A model generated the notes under the pieces. The model saw only the letters and a program-made list of their open reading frames with translations. It ran no database searches and was not told the origin of the DNA. A program made the translations under genes and the position numbers. Shown piece by piece: positions 8,741-18,232 of a DNA stretch of 64,000 bases (its first letter is position 1; each line of letters starts with the position of its first letter). The DNA comes from an uncultured Acetatifactor sp. (GTDB lineage: Bacteria; Bacillota; Clostridia; Lachnospirales; Lachnospiraceae): NCBI GenBank assembly GCA_910577665.1, contig CAJTOJ010000001.1, forward strand, positions 62,001 to 126,000, read 5' to 3'.

Positions 8741-8867
8741 TTTTTCTTGATTCATTCTAATATTTTGTTGATATTTGTCCGGGCATCAGTTATGATTACT
8801 ATAATTGTACCTAAACGCCCATGCAGCCAGCCGCAACACCATACCTAAAAGTCTGGGAGTTTAGGAG

Positions 8868-8962
8868 ATGCACACAAAATGAGCAAGAGAAGCTCCTTTT
8901 GGCGCACAGCAGTCTCGGTTTTTGCGCATAGGAAGCGCAAAAACACTTCGCGGTACCAGAAT
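8868..8962 (-). repeat. Interspersed multi-hairpin repeat, copy 3 (minus orientation)
   Basis: Carries the middle hairpin sequence (CACAAAATGAGC...GCTCCTTTTGGCGCAC) and the outer hairpin in a diverged form (TTTTTGCGCA...AGCGCAAAAA). It faces copy 2, so the two could pair over a longer distance. A short stretch, GCGGTACC, resembles a reversed T-box motif but belongs to this repeat. Confidence 0.75.
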
Positions 8963-9043
8963 GGCATGGGGACTTTTATAGTAAAAGGGATAGAAGGCAG
9001 GCATATGATGGATGCCTGGCCAGGAATGGGAAAGGAGACCAAT

Positions 9044-10129
9044 ATGGAATTACATATTACCTGTATTCCCGGCGATGGGATCGGGCCGGAGATCATAGCG
9101 GAAGCAAAAAAAGTACTGGAAAAGGTGGCCGCTTGTTACGGACACCAGATGGTTTTTACGGATATTCTGATGGGAGGTGCATCCATTGATGCCTATGGGG
9201 TTCCTCTGACGGAGGAGTCCATCCAGACGGCCAGGGCAGCAGATGCGGTGCTTATGGGATCCATCGGCGGGGATACCACCAGATCCCCCTGGTATAAGCT
9301 TCCGCCCAATCTACGTCCGGAGGCGGGATTGTTAGCCATCCGTAAGGCGCTGAACCTGTTTGCCAACCTGCGTCCGGCGGTCCTCTACGAGGAACTGGCA
9401 GCAGCCTGCCCCTTGAAGGAGGAGATCAGCAGAGCCGGATTTGATATGTTGATTATGCGGGAACTGACCGGCGGACTGTATTTCGGGGAACGTAAGACCG
9501 TGGAGGAGAACGGTGTGCGCAAGGCTATCGACACTCTGACTTACGATGAGAATGAGATCCGGCGGATTGCTGTCAAAGGGTTTGACATTGCCAGGAAACG
9601 CAGGAAGAAAGTGACCAGTGTGGACAAAGCCAATGTACTGGACTCCTCCAGGCTCTGGCGGAAGGTGGTGGAGGAAGTAGCGGCAGACTACCCGGATGTG
9701 AAGCTGGAGCATATGCTGGTGGACAATTGCGCCATGCAACTGGTGAAAGATCCGGCGCAGTTTGACGTGATTCTCACAGAGAATATGTTCGGTGACATTC
9801 TGTCCGATGAGGCCAGCATGGTTACTGGTTCCATCGGCATGCTCTCCAGCGCCAGCTTGAACGACAGCAAATTCGGTCTGTATGAGCCAAGTCATGGTTC
9901 TGCGCCAGATATTGCGGGACAGGATATTGCGAATCCCATTGCAACGGTACTCAGCGCTGCCATGATGCTCCGTTACAGCTTCGACCTGGACAGGGAGGCA
10001 GATGCCATTGAGGCGGCCGTGAAGCAGGTACTGAAGGAGGGCTACCGTACCGGGGATATCCATTCCTCAGGTTGCAAAAAGGTAGGCTGTAGCGAGATGG
10101 GCAGCTTGCTGGCAGAGCGTATCCGGTGA
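9044..10129 (+). CDS. leuB: 3-isopropylmalate dehydrogenase
   Basis: Oxidatively decarboxylates 3-isopropylmalate to 2-ketoisocaproate in leucine synthesis, using NAD. 361 residues. Visible family features: IPGDGIGPEII at the N-terminus, the substrate-binding arginines in RELTGGLYFGERK, the catalytic Lys region TSVDKANVLDSSRLWR, the metal-binding DILSDEASMVTGSIGMLSSASL, and the NAD-binding EPSHGSAPDIAGQDIANP. The ATG at 9044 is preceded by AAAGGAGA; the 55-codon in-frame extension upstream falls in an interspersed repeat. leuA and leuCD are not in this window; ilvD follows 33 bases downstream, so co-transcription is likely. Confidence 0.95.
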   Translation: MELHITCIPGDGIGPEIIAEAKKVLEKVAACYGHQMVFTDILMGGASIDAYGVPLTEESIQTARAADAVLMGSIGGDTTRSPWYKLPPNLRPEAGLLAIRKALNLFANLRPAVLYEELAAACPLKEEISRAGFDMLIMRELTGGLYFGERKTVEENGVRKAIDTLTYDENEIRRIAVKGFDIARKRRKKVTSVDKANVLDSSRLWRKVVEEVAADYPDVKLEHMLVDNCAMQLVKDPAQFDVILTENMFGDILSDEASMVTGSIGMLSSASLNDSKFGLYEPSHGSAPDIAGQDIANPIATVLSAAMMLRYSFDLDREADAIEAAVKQVLKEGYRTGDIHSSGCKKVGCSEMGSLLAERIR

Positions 10130-10162
10130 CATGTTTAAAGCGCAGAGAAAGGAAAAGAGAGG

Positions 10163-11842
10163 ATGAGAAGTGATTCGGTAAAGACGGGCACCGCGCAGGC
10201 GCCCCACAGAAGTTTGTTTAACGCGCTGGGGTATACGGAGGAGGAGAGGAGCCGTCCCCTGATTGGTATCGTATGTTCCTATAATGAGATCGTGCCCGGT
10301 CATATGAACCTGGATAAGATTGCAGAAGCGGTGAAAATGGGAGTGGCCATGGCAGGCGGTACGCCGATTATGTTTCCTGCCATTGCCGTGTGTGACGGTA
10401 TCGCCATGGGACATGTGGGCATGAAGTATTCCCTGGTGACCAGGGATCTGATTGCAGACAGCACCGAGTGTATGGCCCTGGCCCACGGTTTCGATGGCCT
10501 GGTGTGTATCCCTAACTGTGACAAGAATGTGCCAGGGCTGCTGATGGCAGCGGCAAGGGTGAATATTCCCACCGTCTTTGTCTCCGGTGGTCCTATGCTG
10601 GCAGGACGCGTGAAGGGGCAGAAGAGAAGCCTTTCTTCCATGTTTGAGGCTGTGGGCAGCGTTTCCGCTGGTACCATGACCATGGAAGAACTCTGCGAAT
10701 TTGAGGAGAAGGTCTGTCCCACCTGCGGCTCCTGCTCCGGTATGTATACAGCCAATTCCATGAACTGTCTCACCGAGGCCATCGGTATGGGACTAAAGGG
10801 GAACGGTACGATTCCGGCGGTATATTCTGAGAGGATCCGTCTGGCCAAGCACGCTGGCATGAAGATCATGGAACTGGTGGAGAAGGATATCAAACCAAGG
10901 GATATCATGACAGAGAATGCATTCCTGAATGCCTTGACTGTGGATATGGCGCTGGGCTGTTCCACCAATTCCATGCTCCATCTTCCTGCCATTGCCAGGG
11001 AAGCCGGGGTGGACCTAAGCCTGGATATCGCCAACGAACTGTCTGCCAGAACCCCGAACCTGTGTCATCTGGCTCCTGCAGGCCCTACTTACATGGAAGA
11101 TCTGAATGAAGCAGGTGGTGTCTATGCCGTGATGAACGAGCTGACCAAGAAGAATCTGCTGCATCTTGACTGTATGACTGTCAATGGTACTACCATCGGA
11201 GAAAATATCCGGGATTGCAGGAATCTGAACCCGGAGGTCATCCGCCCGGTAGAGCAGCCTTACTCTGAGACAGGAGGCATTGCCATCCTGAAGGGGAACC
11301 TGGCACCGGACAGTGGTGTGGTGAAGCGTTCCGCAGTGGTGCCTGAAATGCTGGTACACCAGGGACCGGCCAGGGTGTTTGACTGTGAGGAGGATGCCAT
11401 TGCCGCCATCAAGGGTGGCAGGATCATGGCAGGGGATGTGGTGGTGATCCGTTACGAAGGACCCAAAGGAGGGCCTGGCATGCGGGAGATGCTCAACCCC
11501 ACCTCTGCCATTGCCGGCATGGGGCTTGGCTCCAGTGTGGCCTTGATCACAGACGGACGTTTTTCCGGTGCTTCCAGAGGAGCTTCCATCGGCCATGTGT
11601 CTCCCGAAGCGGCGGTGGGCGGTCCCATTGCCCTGGTGGAGGAAGGCGATATCATCCAGATCAATATTCCGGAAAACAAGCTGGATGTGCTGGTGTCTGA
11701 CCAAGAGATGGCACGCAGGAGAGCAGCCTGGCAGCCTAAGAAGTCAGAAGTCACAGGTTATCTGAAGCGATACAGAGAACTGGTGACCAGCGGTAACCAG
11801 GGAGCTGTGCTGGAACTACCTAAGAGGGAACGCAGTCTGTAG
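10163..11842 (+). CDS. ilvD: Dihydroxy-acid dehydratase
   Basis: Dehydrates 2,3-dihydroxy-isovalerate and -methylvalerate to the keto acids of valine and isoleucine; a [2Fe-2S] or [4Fe-4S] enzyme. 559 residues, standard length. Cluster cysteines appear in CIPNCDKNVPG (about residue 115) and CPTCGSCSGMYTANSMN (about residue 188). Other signatures are GHMNLD, GCSTNSMLHLPAIA and ITDGRFSGASRGASIGHVSPEA near the C-terminus. The start has GAGAGG directly upstream. It lies between leuB and an acetolactate synthase gene, forming a leuB-ilvD-ilvB cluster that lacks ilvC, which sits 45 kb away. Confidence 0.96.
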   Translation: MRSDSVKTGTAQAPHRSLFNALGYTEEERSRPLIGIVCSYNEIVPGHMNLDKIAEAVKMGVAMAGGTPIMFPAIAVCDGIAMGHVGMKYSLVTRDLIADSTECMALAHGFDGLVCIPNCDKNVPGLLMAAARVNIPTVFVSGGPMLAGRVKGQKRSLSSMFEAVGSVSAGTMTMEELCEFEEKVCPTCGSCSGMYTANSMNCLTEAIGMGLKGNGTIPAVYSERIRLAKHAGMKIMELVEKDIKPRDIMTENAFLNALTVDMALGCSTNSMLHLPAIAREAGVDLSLDIANELSARTPNLCHLAPAGPTYMEDLNEAGGVYAVMNELTKKNLLHLDCMTVNGTTIGENIRDCRNLNPEVIRPVEQPYSETGGIAILKGNLAPDSGVVKRSAVVPEMLVHQGPARVFDCEEDAIAAIKGGRIMAGDVVVIRYEGPKGGPGMREMLNPTSAIAGMGLGSSVALITDGRFSGASRGASIGHVSPEAAVGGPIALVEEGDIIQINIPENKLDVLVSDQEMARRRAAWQPKKSEVTGYLKRYRELVTSGNQGAVLELPKRERSL

Positions 11843-11941
11843 GAAGCTCTTTAACTGGATGGAGTGGCCGTAGAAGAGGAAAAAGCTTTCTATTGCCAGA
11901 CCTGCATTCTGTCACCAAAGAAACAGATATTGAAGTGAATG

Positions 11942-11965
11942 CCAGCCAAAGGCGGGTAGGGAGGT
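11942..11965 (+). promoter_or_regulatory. Mini-hairpin abutting the ribosome binding site of ilvB
   Basis: CCAGCC-AAA-GGCGGG (11942-11956, one mismatch in six pairs) followed two bases later by GGGAGGT (11959-11965). The preceding bases CAAAGAAACAGATATTGAAGT also recur before metH (around 50790). Confidence 0.5.
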
Positions 11966-11971
11966 GTATCA

Positions 11972-13648
11972 ATGCAATTAAACGGTTCGGAAATTGTGGT
12001 GGAATGTCTCAAAGAACAGGGGGTAGATACGGTATTCGGCTATCCTGGCGGTTCGATCTTAAATATATACGATGCACTTTACAAGCATAGCAGTGAGATC
12101 AGGCACATTCTGACTTCCCATGAGCAGGGGGCGGCCCATGCGGCGGACGGCTATGCAAGGGCAACGGGAAAAGTGGGGGTCTGTATGGCCACCAGTGGTC
12201 CCGGTGCCACCAATCTGGTAACGGGAATCGCTACGGCATATATGGATTCAGTACCCATGGTGGCCATCACGGCCAATGTGACCCTGCCCATGCTGGGCAA
12301 GGACAGCTTCCAGGAAGTGGATATTGCAGGTGTCACCATGCCGATCACTAAGCATGGATACATCGTGAAGAATGTGGAACAGCTTGCAGATACCCTGCGG
12401 GAGGCCTTCCGTATTGCAAAGAGTGGCCGCCCTGGTCCTGTGCTGGTGGATATCACCAAGGATGTAACAGCGGCTGTGTGTGAGTATACCCCTGCGCCTG
12501 CCAGGGTGGTAGTGCCTCCCATGTCCTGTTCCCAGGAGGAGCTGGACATGGTCATCCAGTATATTGAAGAGGCCAGAAGACCTTTTATCTATCTGGGAGG
12601 CGGTGCTGTGATCTCAGGGGCATATGCAGAGGTGGCGGAATTTGCGGAACTGGCAGATGCACCTGTATGCGATACCTTGATGGGAAAAGGGGCCTTCGAT
12701 GGCAGAAGTCCCCGTTACACCGGCATGATCGGTATGCATGGAACTAAGGCCTCCAATCTGGGAGTCAGCCAGTGTGATCTGCTGATCGCCCTGGGAGCCA
12801 GGTTCTCAGACCGCGTGACCGGGAACCCGAAGAAGTTTGCAGAAGGGGCCAGAATCATCCATATTGACATAGATGCGGCTGAGATCAACAAAAATATCCG
12901 GGTGGATGCCAGCCTGATGGGAGATCTGAAGCTGGTGCTGGAGAACCTGAACCGCAAGCTCCCCAGGCAGAACCATGGGGACTGGATGCAGACCATTGCA
13001 GGCTTAAAGGAAAAATACCCTTTGAAATACGATGACAGTAAGCTTTCCTGTCCTTATGTCATGGAGACCATCGACAAAGTTACAGGGGGAGAGGCTCTGA
13101 TCACCACAGATGTGGGACAGCATCAGATGTGGGCTGCCCAGTATTACCACTATACGAAGCCCCGCACCTTCCTGTCTTCCGGTGGTCTGGGCACCATGGG
13201 TTACGGCCTGGGGGCCTGCATCGGGGCACAGGTGGGACAGCCTGACAAGATCTGTATCAATATCGCAGGGGACGGATGTTTCCGTATGAATATGAACGAA
13301 CTGGCCACAGCCAGCCGTTACAATATTCCCATCATCCAGGTGGTGATCAACAACCATGTGCTGGGGATGGTGCGCCAGTGGCAGACCTTGTTCTACGGCA
13401 AGCGTTATTCCCAGACAGTGCTGTCTGACAAGGTGGATTTCTGCAAGGTGGCGGAGGGACTGGGGTGTGAGGCGATCCGTGTGACCAGGAAAGAGGAGGT
13501 TGCACCGGCCATAGAGCGGGCCATTGCCATGAAAGCCCCTGTGCTGGTGGAATGCCTGATTCCGGAAGATGACAAGGTATTTCCCATGGTGCCTGCAGGT
13601 GCACCCATTGCGGAGGTCTTTGACGGGGACGACCTGGAAAAGGAATGA
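11972..13648 (+). CDS. ilvB: Acetolactate synthase large subunit (first copy)
   Basis: Thiamine-diphosphate enzyme condensing pyruvate with pyruvate or 2-oxobutyrate, the first common step of valine and isoleucine synthesis. 558 residues. N-terminal catalytic Glu lies in HEQGAAHAADGYARATG (about residue 51); FAD/ubiquinone-like central domain; C-terminal TPP motif GDGCFRMNMNELATASRYN...NNHVLGMVRQWQ near residues 433-475, with the conserved MVRQWQ typical of true biosynthetic AHAS. Start chosen by GGGAGGT six bases upstream. No small subunit gene is adjacent; the two ilvN-like genes in this window lie with the second large subunit at 53.7-56.8 kb and may serve both. Confidence 0.94.
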   Translation: MQLNGSEIVVECLKEQGVDTVFGYPGGSILNIYDALYKHSSEIRHILTSHEQGAAHAADGYARATGKVGVCMATSGPGATNLVTGIATAYMDSVPMVAITANVTLPMLGKDSFQEVDIAGVTMPITKHGYIVKNVEQLADTLREAFRIAKSGRPGPVLVDITKDVTAAVCEYTPAPARVVVPPMSCSQEELDMVIQYIEEARRPFIYLGGGAVISGAYAEVAEFAELADAPVCDTLMGKGAFDGRSPRYTGMIGMHGTKASNLGVSQCDLLIALGARFSDRVTGNPKKFAEGARIIHIDIDAAEINKNIRVDASLMGDLKLVLENLNRKLPRQNHGDWMQTIAGLKEKYPLKYDDSKLSCPYVMETIDKVTGGEALITTDVGQHQMWAAQYYHYTKPRTFLSSGGLGTMGYGLGACIGAQVGQPDKICINIAGDGCFRMNMNELATASRYNIPIIQVVINNHVLGMVRQWQTLFYGKRYSQTVLSDKVDFCKVAEGLGCEAIRVTRKEEVAPAIERAIAMKAPVLVECLIPEDDKVFPMVPAGAPIAEVFDGDDLEKE

Positions 13649-13706
13649 TTAAGAAGCCAAAAATCGGGGAACCCCGAAATAAGACACGATAGGGAATAGT
13701 TCGGCT

Positions 13707-15224
13707 ATGAAAAGAGTGATTCGGGTATTTGTGCTTTTTCTGCTTATAGGGATGTTTGTGGTACTGGCGGGTTTCCTGGCCCTGGCGGCGTACTATCGCA
13801 GTCATTTCCCGGTAAATACATGGATCAACGGCGTATATTGTACTGGAAAAACAGTGGAACAGGTGAATCAGGAGCTGGTGGGACAGGCATCAGCTCCTGT
13901 CATTATGCTGGTGGATGCAGAAGGCGGACAGTGGCAGATGGATGGGGAGGCAGCTGGCATCAGGCCGGATTATACGCAAGCCTTACAGATATACCTGCAA
14001 CAGAATTCCACGGTTTTCTGGATGAAGAACCTGCACCAGTCTGTATCGGCGTCCCTGGAGGCAGGGTCCTATACCTGGCAGGCGGATGGACTACAGGAGA
14101 GCTTTAAGGCCCTGGAGTTTATCCGGACACAAAAGGAGATGGAGGAAGGTGTGTCCATCCAGTACACAGACCAGGGATATGTCTTGCAGGACGGGAATAC
14201 CATGCGCCTGGATCTGGAGAAAGCCTATGCTTTCCTGGAAGCCTGCCTGCAGCAGGGAAAAGTGATAGTTGACCTGGCGGCCGGGGACTGCTATGTCACC
14301 CTGCCGGACTCAGACCAGGATAAAATACAGCGCAGGATCTGGAAGGAACTGGAGGCATATCTGGCCTGGCAGATTGTCTATGACATGGGAGCGGAGTCCA
14401 TTACACTGACACCGGATGTGATCAGCGGATTCCTGGAGACCGCACAGGGAGCGCCTGTGCTGGATGACAAGGGACAGCTTGTGATCAGCGAGCCGGCTGT
14501 CAGGACCTGGGTGGAAGATCTGGCTGCCAGATACGATACCTGTGACACCACAAAGGAATTCCAGTCCACCAGGGGGGATGTAGTCAGTGTCAAATACGGA
14601 ACCTACGGGACGAAGCTGGATGTGGAAGCCGAGGTGAATTTTCTAATGGGCACGCTGACAGGGGATCAGGAGAAGTGGCCCATACAGGAAAGCCAGGAAA
14701 CAGAGCAGGAGAATCAAGATACAGGGGAGGATACAGAACCGGAAGAAGATGCCGGACCAGGGGAAGATACGCATCCGGGTCTGGAAACAGATGCCCTGGT
14801 CCGGGTGCCGGTCTATGCCCAACAGGGATTTGTGCGGGGACTGGATGACATCGGGGGAACCTATATCGAAGTGGATATGACGGAACAACACATGTATTAT
14901 TACATGGACGGGGAACTGGTGCTGGATACGGATATTGTGACAGGGGACACCAGCAAACGCCACGGCACGCCCCAGGGAATCAATTTTGTGTACAACAAAC
15001 AGAGGAACCGGATCCTGCGGGGCCCTGATTATGCCTCTCCTGTAAAATACTGGATGCCTGTGCGGGGTGCGGTGGGGATCCATGATGCAAACTGGAGATC
15101 CAGATTTGGCGGCCAGATCTACAAGACAAACGGATCCCATGGCTGTATCAATACACCGCCTAAGATCATGGGCGAATTATATGATATGGTAGAGATCGGG
15201 ACGCCAGTGATTATGTTTTATTGA
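13707..15224 (+). CDS. L,D-transpeptidase with peptidoglycan-binding domains (YkuD family)
   Basis: Cell-wall enzyme predicted to form 3-3 crosslinks or attach partners to peptidoglycan. 505 residues: an N-terminal membrane anchor (VFVLFLLIGMFVVLAGFLALAAYY, residues 7-30), two putative PG_binding_4-type repeats (about 40-150 and 190-300), an acidic Glu/Asp/Gln-rich linker (about 315-355, with TGEDTEPEEDAGPGEDTHPG), then the YkuD catalytic domain. The catalytic signature is present as GIHDANW (His) and NGSHGCINTP (Cys). Start ATG 13707 has only a weak AGGGAAT Shine-Dalgarno. It follows ilvB by 58 bases but is functionally unrelated to it. Confidence 0.9.
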   Translation: MKRVIRVFVLFLLIGMFVVLAGFLALAAYYRSHFPVNTWINGVYCTGKTVEQVNQELVGQASAPVIMLVDAEGGQWQMDGEAAGIRPDYTQALQIYLQQNSTVFWMKNLHQSVSASLEAGSYTWQADGLQESFKALEFIRTQKEMEEGVSIQYTDQGYVLQDGNTMRLDLEKAYAFLEACLQQGKVIVDLAAGDCYVTLPDSDQDKIQRRIWKELEAYLAWQIVYDMGAESITLTPDVISGFLETAQGAPVLDDKGQLVISEPAVRTWVEDLAARYDTCDTTKEFQSTRGDVVSVKYGTYGTKLDVEAEVNFLMGTLTGDQEKWPIQESQETEQENQDTGEDTEPEEDAGPGEDTHPGLETDALVRVPVYAQQGFVRGLDDIGGTYIEVDMTEQHMYYYMDGELVLDTDIVTGDTSKRHGTPQGINFVYNKQRNRILRGPDYASPVKYWMPVRGAVGIHDANWRSRFGGQIYKTNGSHGCINTPPKIMGELYDMVEIGTPVIMFY

Positions 15225-15311
15225 TTATCCGTACCAGTCCACACTGTATGGACGATATGGACAGTGTTGTATACTGGATGCGGACAAAATGAAAATAATT
15301 TAACAATGCAG

Positions 15312-15340
15312 TTGACTAAAGTGAAAGAAACGATTATCCT
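15312..15340 (+). promoter_or_regulatory. Probable sigma-A promoter of serC-serA
   Basis: TTGACT (15312-15317) and TATCCT (15335-15340) with a 17-base spacer, 60 bases upstream of the serC start. An imperfect hairpin (ACACTGT/ACAGTGT around 15240-15275) just before it may end the preceding gene's transcript. Confidence 0.55.
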
Positions 15341-15399
15341 TAAATTCATGTACTGAAAAAGGAAATCATCTGATAGACTGATTGTGAGGAGGATTTGAG

Positions 15400-16485
15400 A
15401 TGGCCAGAGTATATAATTTTTCCGCAGGACCAGCTGTCCTGCCTGAGGAGGTGCTGCAGGAGGCTGCAGAGGAGATGCTGGACTACCAGGGATGCGGTAT
15501 GTCTGTGATGGAGATGAGCCATAGGTCTCAGACATACGACAGAATCATCAAGGAGGCGGAGTCAGACCTGCGGGAACTGATGGATATCCCTGCAAACTAT
15601 AAGGTACTGTTTCTACAGGGAGGAGCCAGCCAGCAGTTTGCCATGATACCCATGAACCTGATGAAGAACCGGGTGGCAGACTATATTGTCACCGGGCAGT
15701 GGGCCAAAAAGGCTTACCAGGAGGCCGCCATTTATGGCAGGGCCAACAAGATTGCATCTTCCGAGGATAAAACATTTTCTTATATACCGGATCTGACAAA
15801 TCTGAAGATCAGCCCGGATGCTGATTATGTCTACATCTGTGAGAATAATACCATATACGGTACCAAGTTCAAGACCCTGCCCGATACCAAGGGAAAGCCC
15901 CTGGTGGCGGATGTGTCAAGCTGTTTTCTCTCTGAGCCGGTAGACGTGTCAAAATATGGTCTGATCTACGGCGGTGTACAGAAGAATATCGGTCCTGCTG
16001 GTGTGGTGATTGTGATCATCCGGGAGGATCTGGTCACGGAGGATGTGCTGCCCGGCACCCCGACCATGCTGCGTTACAAGATCCATGCGGACAATGCATC
16101 TCTCTACAATACGCCGCCTGCCTACGGTATCTATATCTGCGGTAAGGTGTTCAGATGGCTGAAGCGACAGGGAGGCCTTGCTGCCATGAAAGCATATAAC
16201 GAGAAAAAGGCGGCCATCCTCTACAACTATCTGGATGAGAGCAGCCTGTTCCATGGCACAGTGCGCAGGGAAGACCGTTCCTTGATGAACGTACCTTTTG
16301 TCACGGGCAAGGAAGAACTGGATGCGAAATTCGTAAAAGAGTCCAAGGCAGCAGGTCTGGAGAATCTGAAGGGTCACAGAAGTGTAGGCGGTATGCGGGC
16401 CAGCATCTACAATGCCATGCCCATGGAAGGGGTGGAGAAGCTGGTAGCGTTTATGAAGGAGTTTGAAGCCAGGAACATGGCATAG
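15400..16485 (+). CDS. serC: Phosphoserine aminotransferase
   Basis: Converts 3-phosphohydroxypyruvate to phosphoserine using glutamate and pyridoxal phosphate. 361 residues. It begins ARVYNFSAGPAVLPEEVLQ, the classic SerC start, has the PLP-binding lysine in LIYGGVQKNIGPAGV (about residue 197), and ends with SVGGMRASIYNAMP, the conserved C-terminal substrate-binding signature. The start has GAGGAGG upstream. Eighteen bases separate it from serA, so the two form an operon for serine synthesis; a separate phosphoserine phosphatase is not seen here. Confidence 0.96.
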   Translation: MARVYNFSAGPAVLPEEVLQEAAEEMLDYQGCGMSVMEMSHRSQTYDRIIKEAESDLRELMDIPANYKVLFLQGGASQQFAMIPMNLMKNRVADYIVTGQWAKKAYQEAAIYGRANKIASSEDKTFSYIPDLTNLKISPDADYVYICENNTIYGTKFKTLPDTKGKPLVADVSSCFLSEPVDVSKYGLIYGGVQKNIGPAGVVIVIIREDLVTEDVLPGTPTMLRYKIHADNASLYNTPPAYGIYICGKVFRWLKRQGGLAAMKAYNEKKAAILYNYLDESSLFHGTVRREDRSLMNVPFVTGKEELDAKFVKESKAAGLENLKGHRSVGGMRASIYNAMPMEGVEKLVAFMKEFEARNMA

Positions 16486-16503
16486 AGTAGAAAAGGAGAG
16501 CAT

Positions 16504-17670
16504 ATGTTTCAGATCAATTGTCTGAATCCCATATCGGATGTGGGACTTAAGAACTTCAGCGGAAAATACCAGGTTACGGCGGATGTGCAGGAAGCGGATG
16601 GCATCCTGGTGAGAAGTGCCTCCATGCATGAGATGGAGATTCCCAGAAGACTGCTGGCAGTGGCCAGAGCCGGGGCCGGTGTGAATAACATTCCCCTGGA
16701 TAAATTTGCAGAGAAGGGCGTGGTGGTATTCAATACGCCAGGGGCCAATGCCAACGGTGTGAAGGAACTGGTGCTGGCAGGGATGCTGCTGGCGGCCAGG
16801 GATGTGGTGGGCGGCATCGACTGGGTGCGGAAAAACGTGGAAAATGGGGACATTGCCAAGGCTGCGGAGAAAGAGAAAAAGCATTTCGCAGGCACGGAGA
16901 TCCAGGGCAAGAAGTTGGGAGTCATCGGTCTGGGTGCCATTGGGGTGAAGGTGGCCAATGCCGCGGTGTCCCTGGGGATGGAAGTATATGGCTATGACCC
17001 TTACCTGTCGGTGAATGCGGCCTGGAACTTGAGCCGTTCGGTGATCCATGTGCTGAATGTGGATGATATCTATGCCCAGTGTGATTATATCACCATCCAT
17101 GTACCGCTTCTGGATTCCACCAGGGGGATGATCAATGCCGTATCCATTGCCAAGATGAAGGAAGGGGTGGTGATCCTGAACTTCGCAAGGGATCTTCTGG
17201 CCAATGAGAAGGATGTGCTGGAGGGGCTGGGCAGTGGCAAGATTGCCCGCTATGTGTCTGATTTCCCCAATCCCACCACAGCAGGGCAGAAGGGATGCAT
17301 CGTTATTCCCCATCTGGGGGCCAGTACGGAAGAATCGGAAGACAATTGTGCAGTGATGGCGGTGCAGGAGATGATGGACTACCTGGAAAATGGAAATATC
17401 CGCAACAGTGTCAATTACCCTGCCTGTGACATGGGGGTATGTACCAATGCAGGCCGTGTGGCCATTTTCCATAAAAATATTGCCAACATGATCACCAAGT
17501 TTACCGCTGAATTCGGTGAGAAAGGCATCAACATCAGTGACATGACTAACAAGTCCAGGGGAGAGGTGGCCTACACCATGCTGGACGTGGAAGCAACGCC
17601 AACCAGGGAGATCGTGGCGGCACTGGAACAGATCGAAGGGGTGTTCCGGGCCAGGATAGTAAAAGCATAG
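16504..17670 (+). CDS. serA: D-3-phosphoglycerate dehydrogenase (short form, ACT domain)
   Basis: NAD-dependent oxidation of 3-phosphoglycerate, the first step of serine synthesis. 388 residues, shorter than the ~525-residue Bacillus form because it lacks the intervening ASB domain. The Rossmann motif GVIGLGAIGVKVANAA is at about residue 140; ARAGAGVNNIPLDK and CDYITIHVPLLDSTRGMI are family signatures; the catalytic His lies in IVIPHLGASTEESE. The last ~70 residues (KGINISDMTNKSRGEVAYTMLDVE...) form an ACT domain likely to bind serine. The start has AAAGGAGAG upstream. A strong bidirectional terminator follows. Confidence 0.95.
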   Translation: MFQINCLNPISDVGLKNFSGKYQVTADVQEADGILVRSASMHEMEIPRRLLAVARAGAGVNNIPLDKFAEKGVVVFNTPGANANGVKELVLAGMLLAARDVVGGIDWVRKNVENGDIAKAAEKEKKHFAGTEIQGKKLGVIGLGAIGVKVANAAVSLGMEVYGYDPYLSVNAAWNLSRSVIHVLNVDDIYAQCDYITIHVPLLDSTRGMINAVSIAKMKEGVVILNFARDLLANEKDVLEGLGSGKIARYVSDFPNPTTAGQKGCIVIPHLGASTEESEDNCAVMAVQEMMDYLENGNIRNSVNYPACDMGVCTNAGRVAIFHKNIANMITKFTAEFGEKGINISDMTNKSRGEVAYTMLDVEATPTREIVAALEQIEGVFRARIVKA

Positions 17671-17680
17671 ATTTGCGGGA

Positions 17681-17717
17681 AACAGGAAAAGCTGGCATAT
17701 CGCCAGCTTTTCCTGTT
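17681..17717. terminator. Bidirectional terminator between serA and the convergent hypothetical gene
   Basis: Perfect 16-base-pair inverted repeat, AACAGGAAAAGCTGGC (17681-17696) and GCCAGCTTTTCCTGTT (17702-17717), five-base loop ATATC. The A-rich and T-rich arms serve both strands. Its right arm overlaps the stop codon of the leftward gene by two bases. Confidence 0.85.
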
Positions 17718-18000
17718 AACGGAACAACAGTGGGGAAGCACCGTCAAGGCCCTCATTGACATCTTGCAGGCTCTCTTTGAGTTTCTGGTTGGTGGCACAG
17801 GAGGCTTCACTTTGCAGGTCCATGTACAGGATGAACATGTCCTCCAGGGTGATTCCTTTCTCTGCGGCAATCTCTTCCAGAATGGGGGTGAGCTTTTCCA
17901 GCTGTACGGAGACCTGTGTCTTCTGGGGGTCAATGGAACCCAGGACATTTTCACCATAATGATTGATCCGTTCCAGTATTTTTCTGTTTTCCTCTGTCAT
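17716..18000 (-). CDS. Small hypothetical protein, coiled-coil rich
   Basis: 94 residues, not recognised. It is acidic and helical: TEENRKILERINHYGENVLGSI, then QVSVQLEKLTPILEEIAAEKGITLEDMFILYMDLQSEA, then a C-terminal Asn/Leu-rich tail. No signal peptide or membrane helix. The start at 18000 is chosen over an ATG four codons upstream because GAGGTG lies just before it. It is convergent with serA and divergent from the DUF1015 gene, so probably monocistronic. The phrase ITLEDMFILYMDLQ suggests a compact helical domain but I cannot name a family. Confidence 0.7.
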   Translation of the reverse strand: MTEENRKILERINHYGENVLGSIDPQKTQVSVQLEKLTPILEEIAAEKGITLEDMFILYMDLQSEASCATNQKLKESLQDVNEGLDGASPLLFR

Positions 18001-18055
18001 GGGACACCTCACTTTTTATGGGTTGCGAATGATGCATGTGAACAACAGATCTGGT

Positions 18056-18204
18056 GTTACAGTTCACTGGGTATCACCGCGAGCTCATTTCACGTTACTG
18101 TTCACAGTGTAGCCGTAACAGCAACGTGATGCACGTGCAGTCTTAGGTTTGTCACGCAAAGAACGTTTGAAAACACCTGGCGGCAGTGTCGGGTGAACTG
18201 TAAC
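18056..18204 (-). repeat. Interspersed multi-hairpin repeat, copy 4 (minus orientation, with terminal inverted repeats)
   Basis: Bounded by a perfect 12-base inverted repeat, GTTACAGTTCAC (18056-18067) and GTGAACTGTAAC (18193-18204). Inside are GTAGCCGTAACAGCAACG, GATGCACGTGCAGTCTTAGG, TTTGTCACGCAAAGAACG and TGAAAACACCTGGCGGCAG, as in the other copies in minus orientation. It occupies most of the divergent 290-base gap upstream of the DUF1015 gene. Confidence 0.8.
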
Positions 18205-18232
18205 CATTTCTCAATAGTTTATCATGAAAAGC

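Noticed and set aside
8930..8965. T-box-like GGTACCGCG upstream of leuB on the minus strand
   Set aside because: Wrong strand for leuB, no specifier stem or terminator/antiterminator pair, and the segment aligns with repeat copy 3.
15949..17472. A 507-codon open frame antisense to serC and serA
   Set aside because: It is a frame shadow of two well-supported genes: no ribosome site, His/Gln/Pro-rich composition typical of antisense reading, and no known motif.
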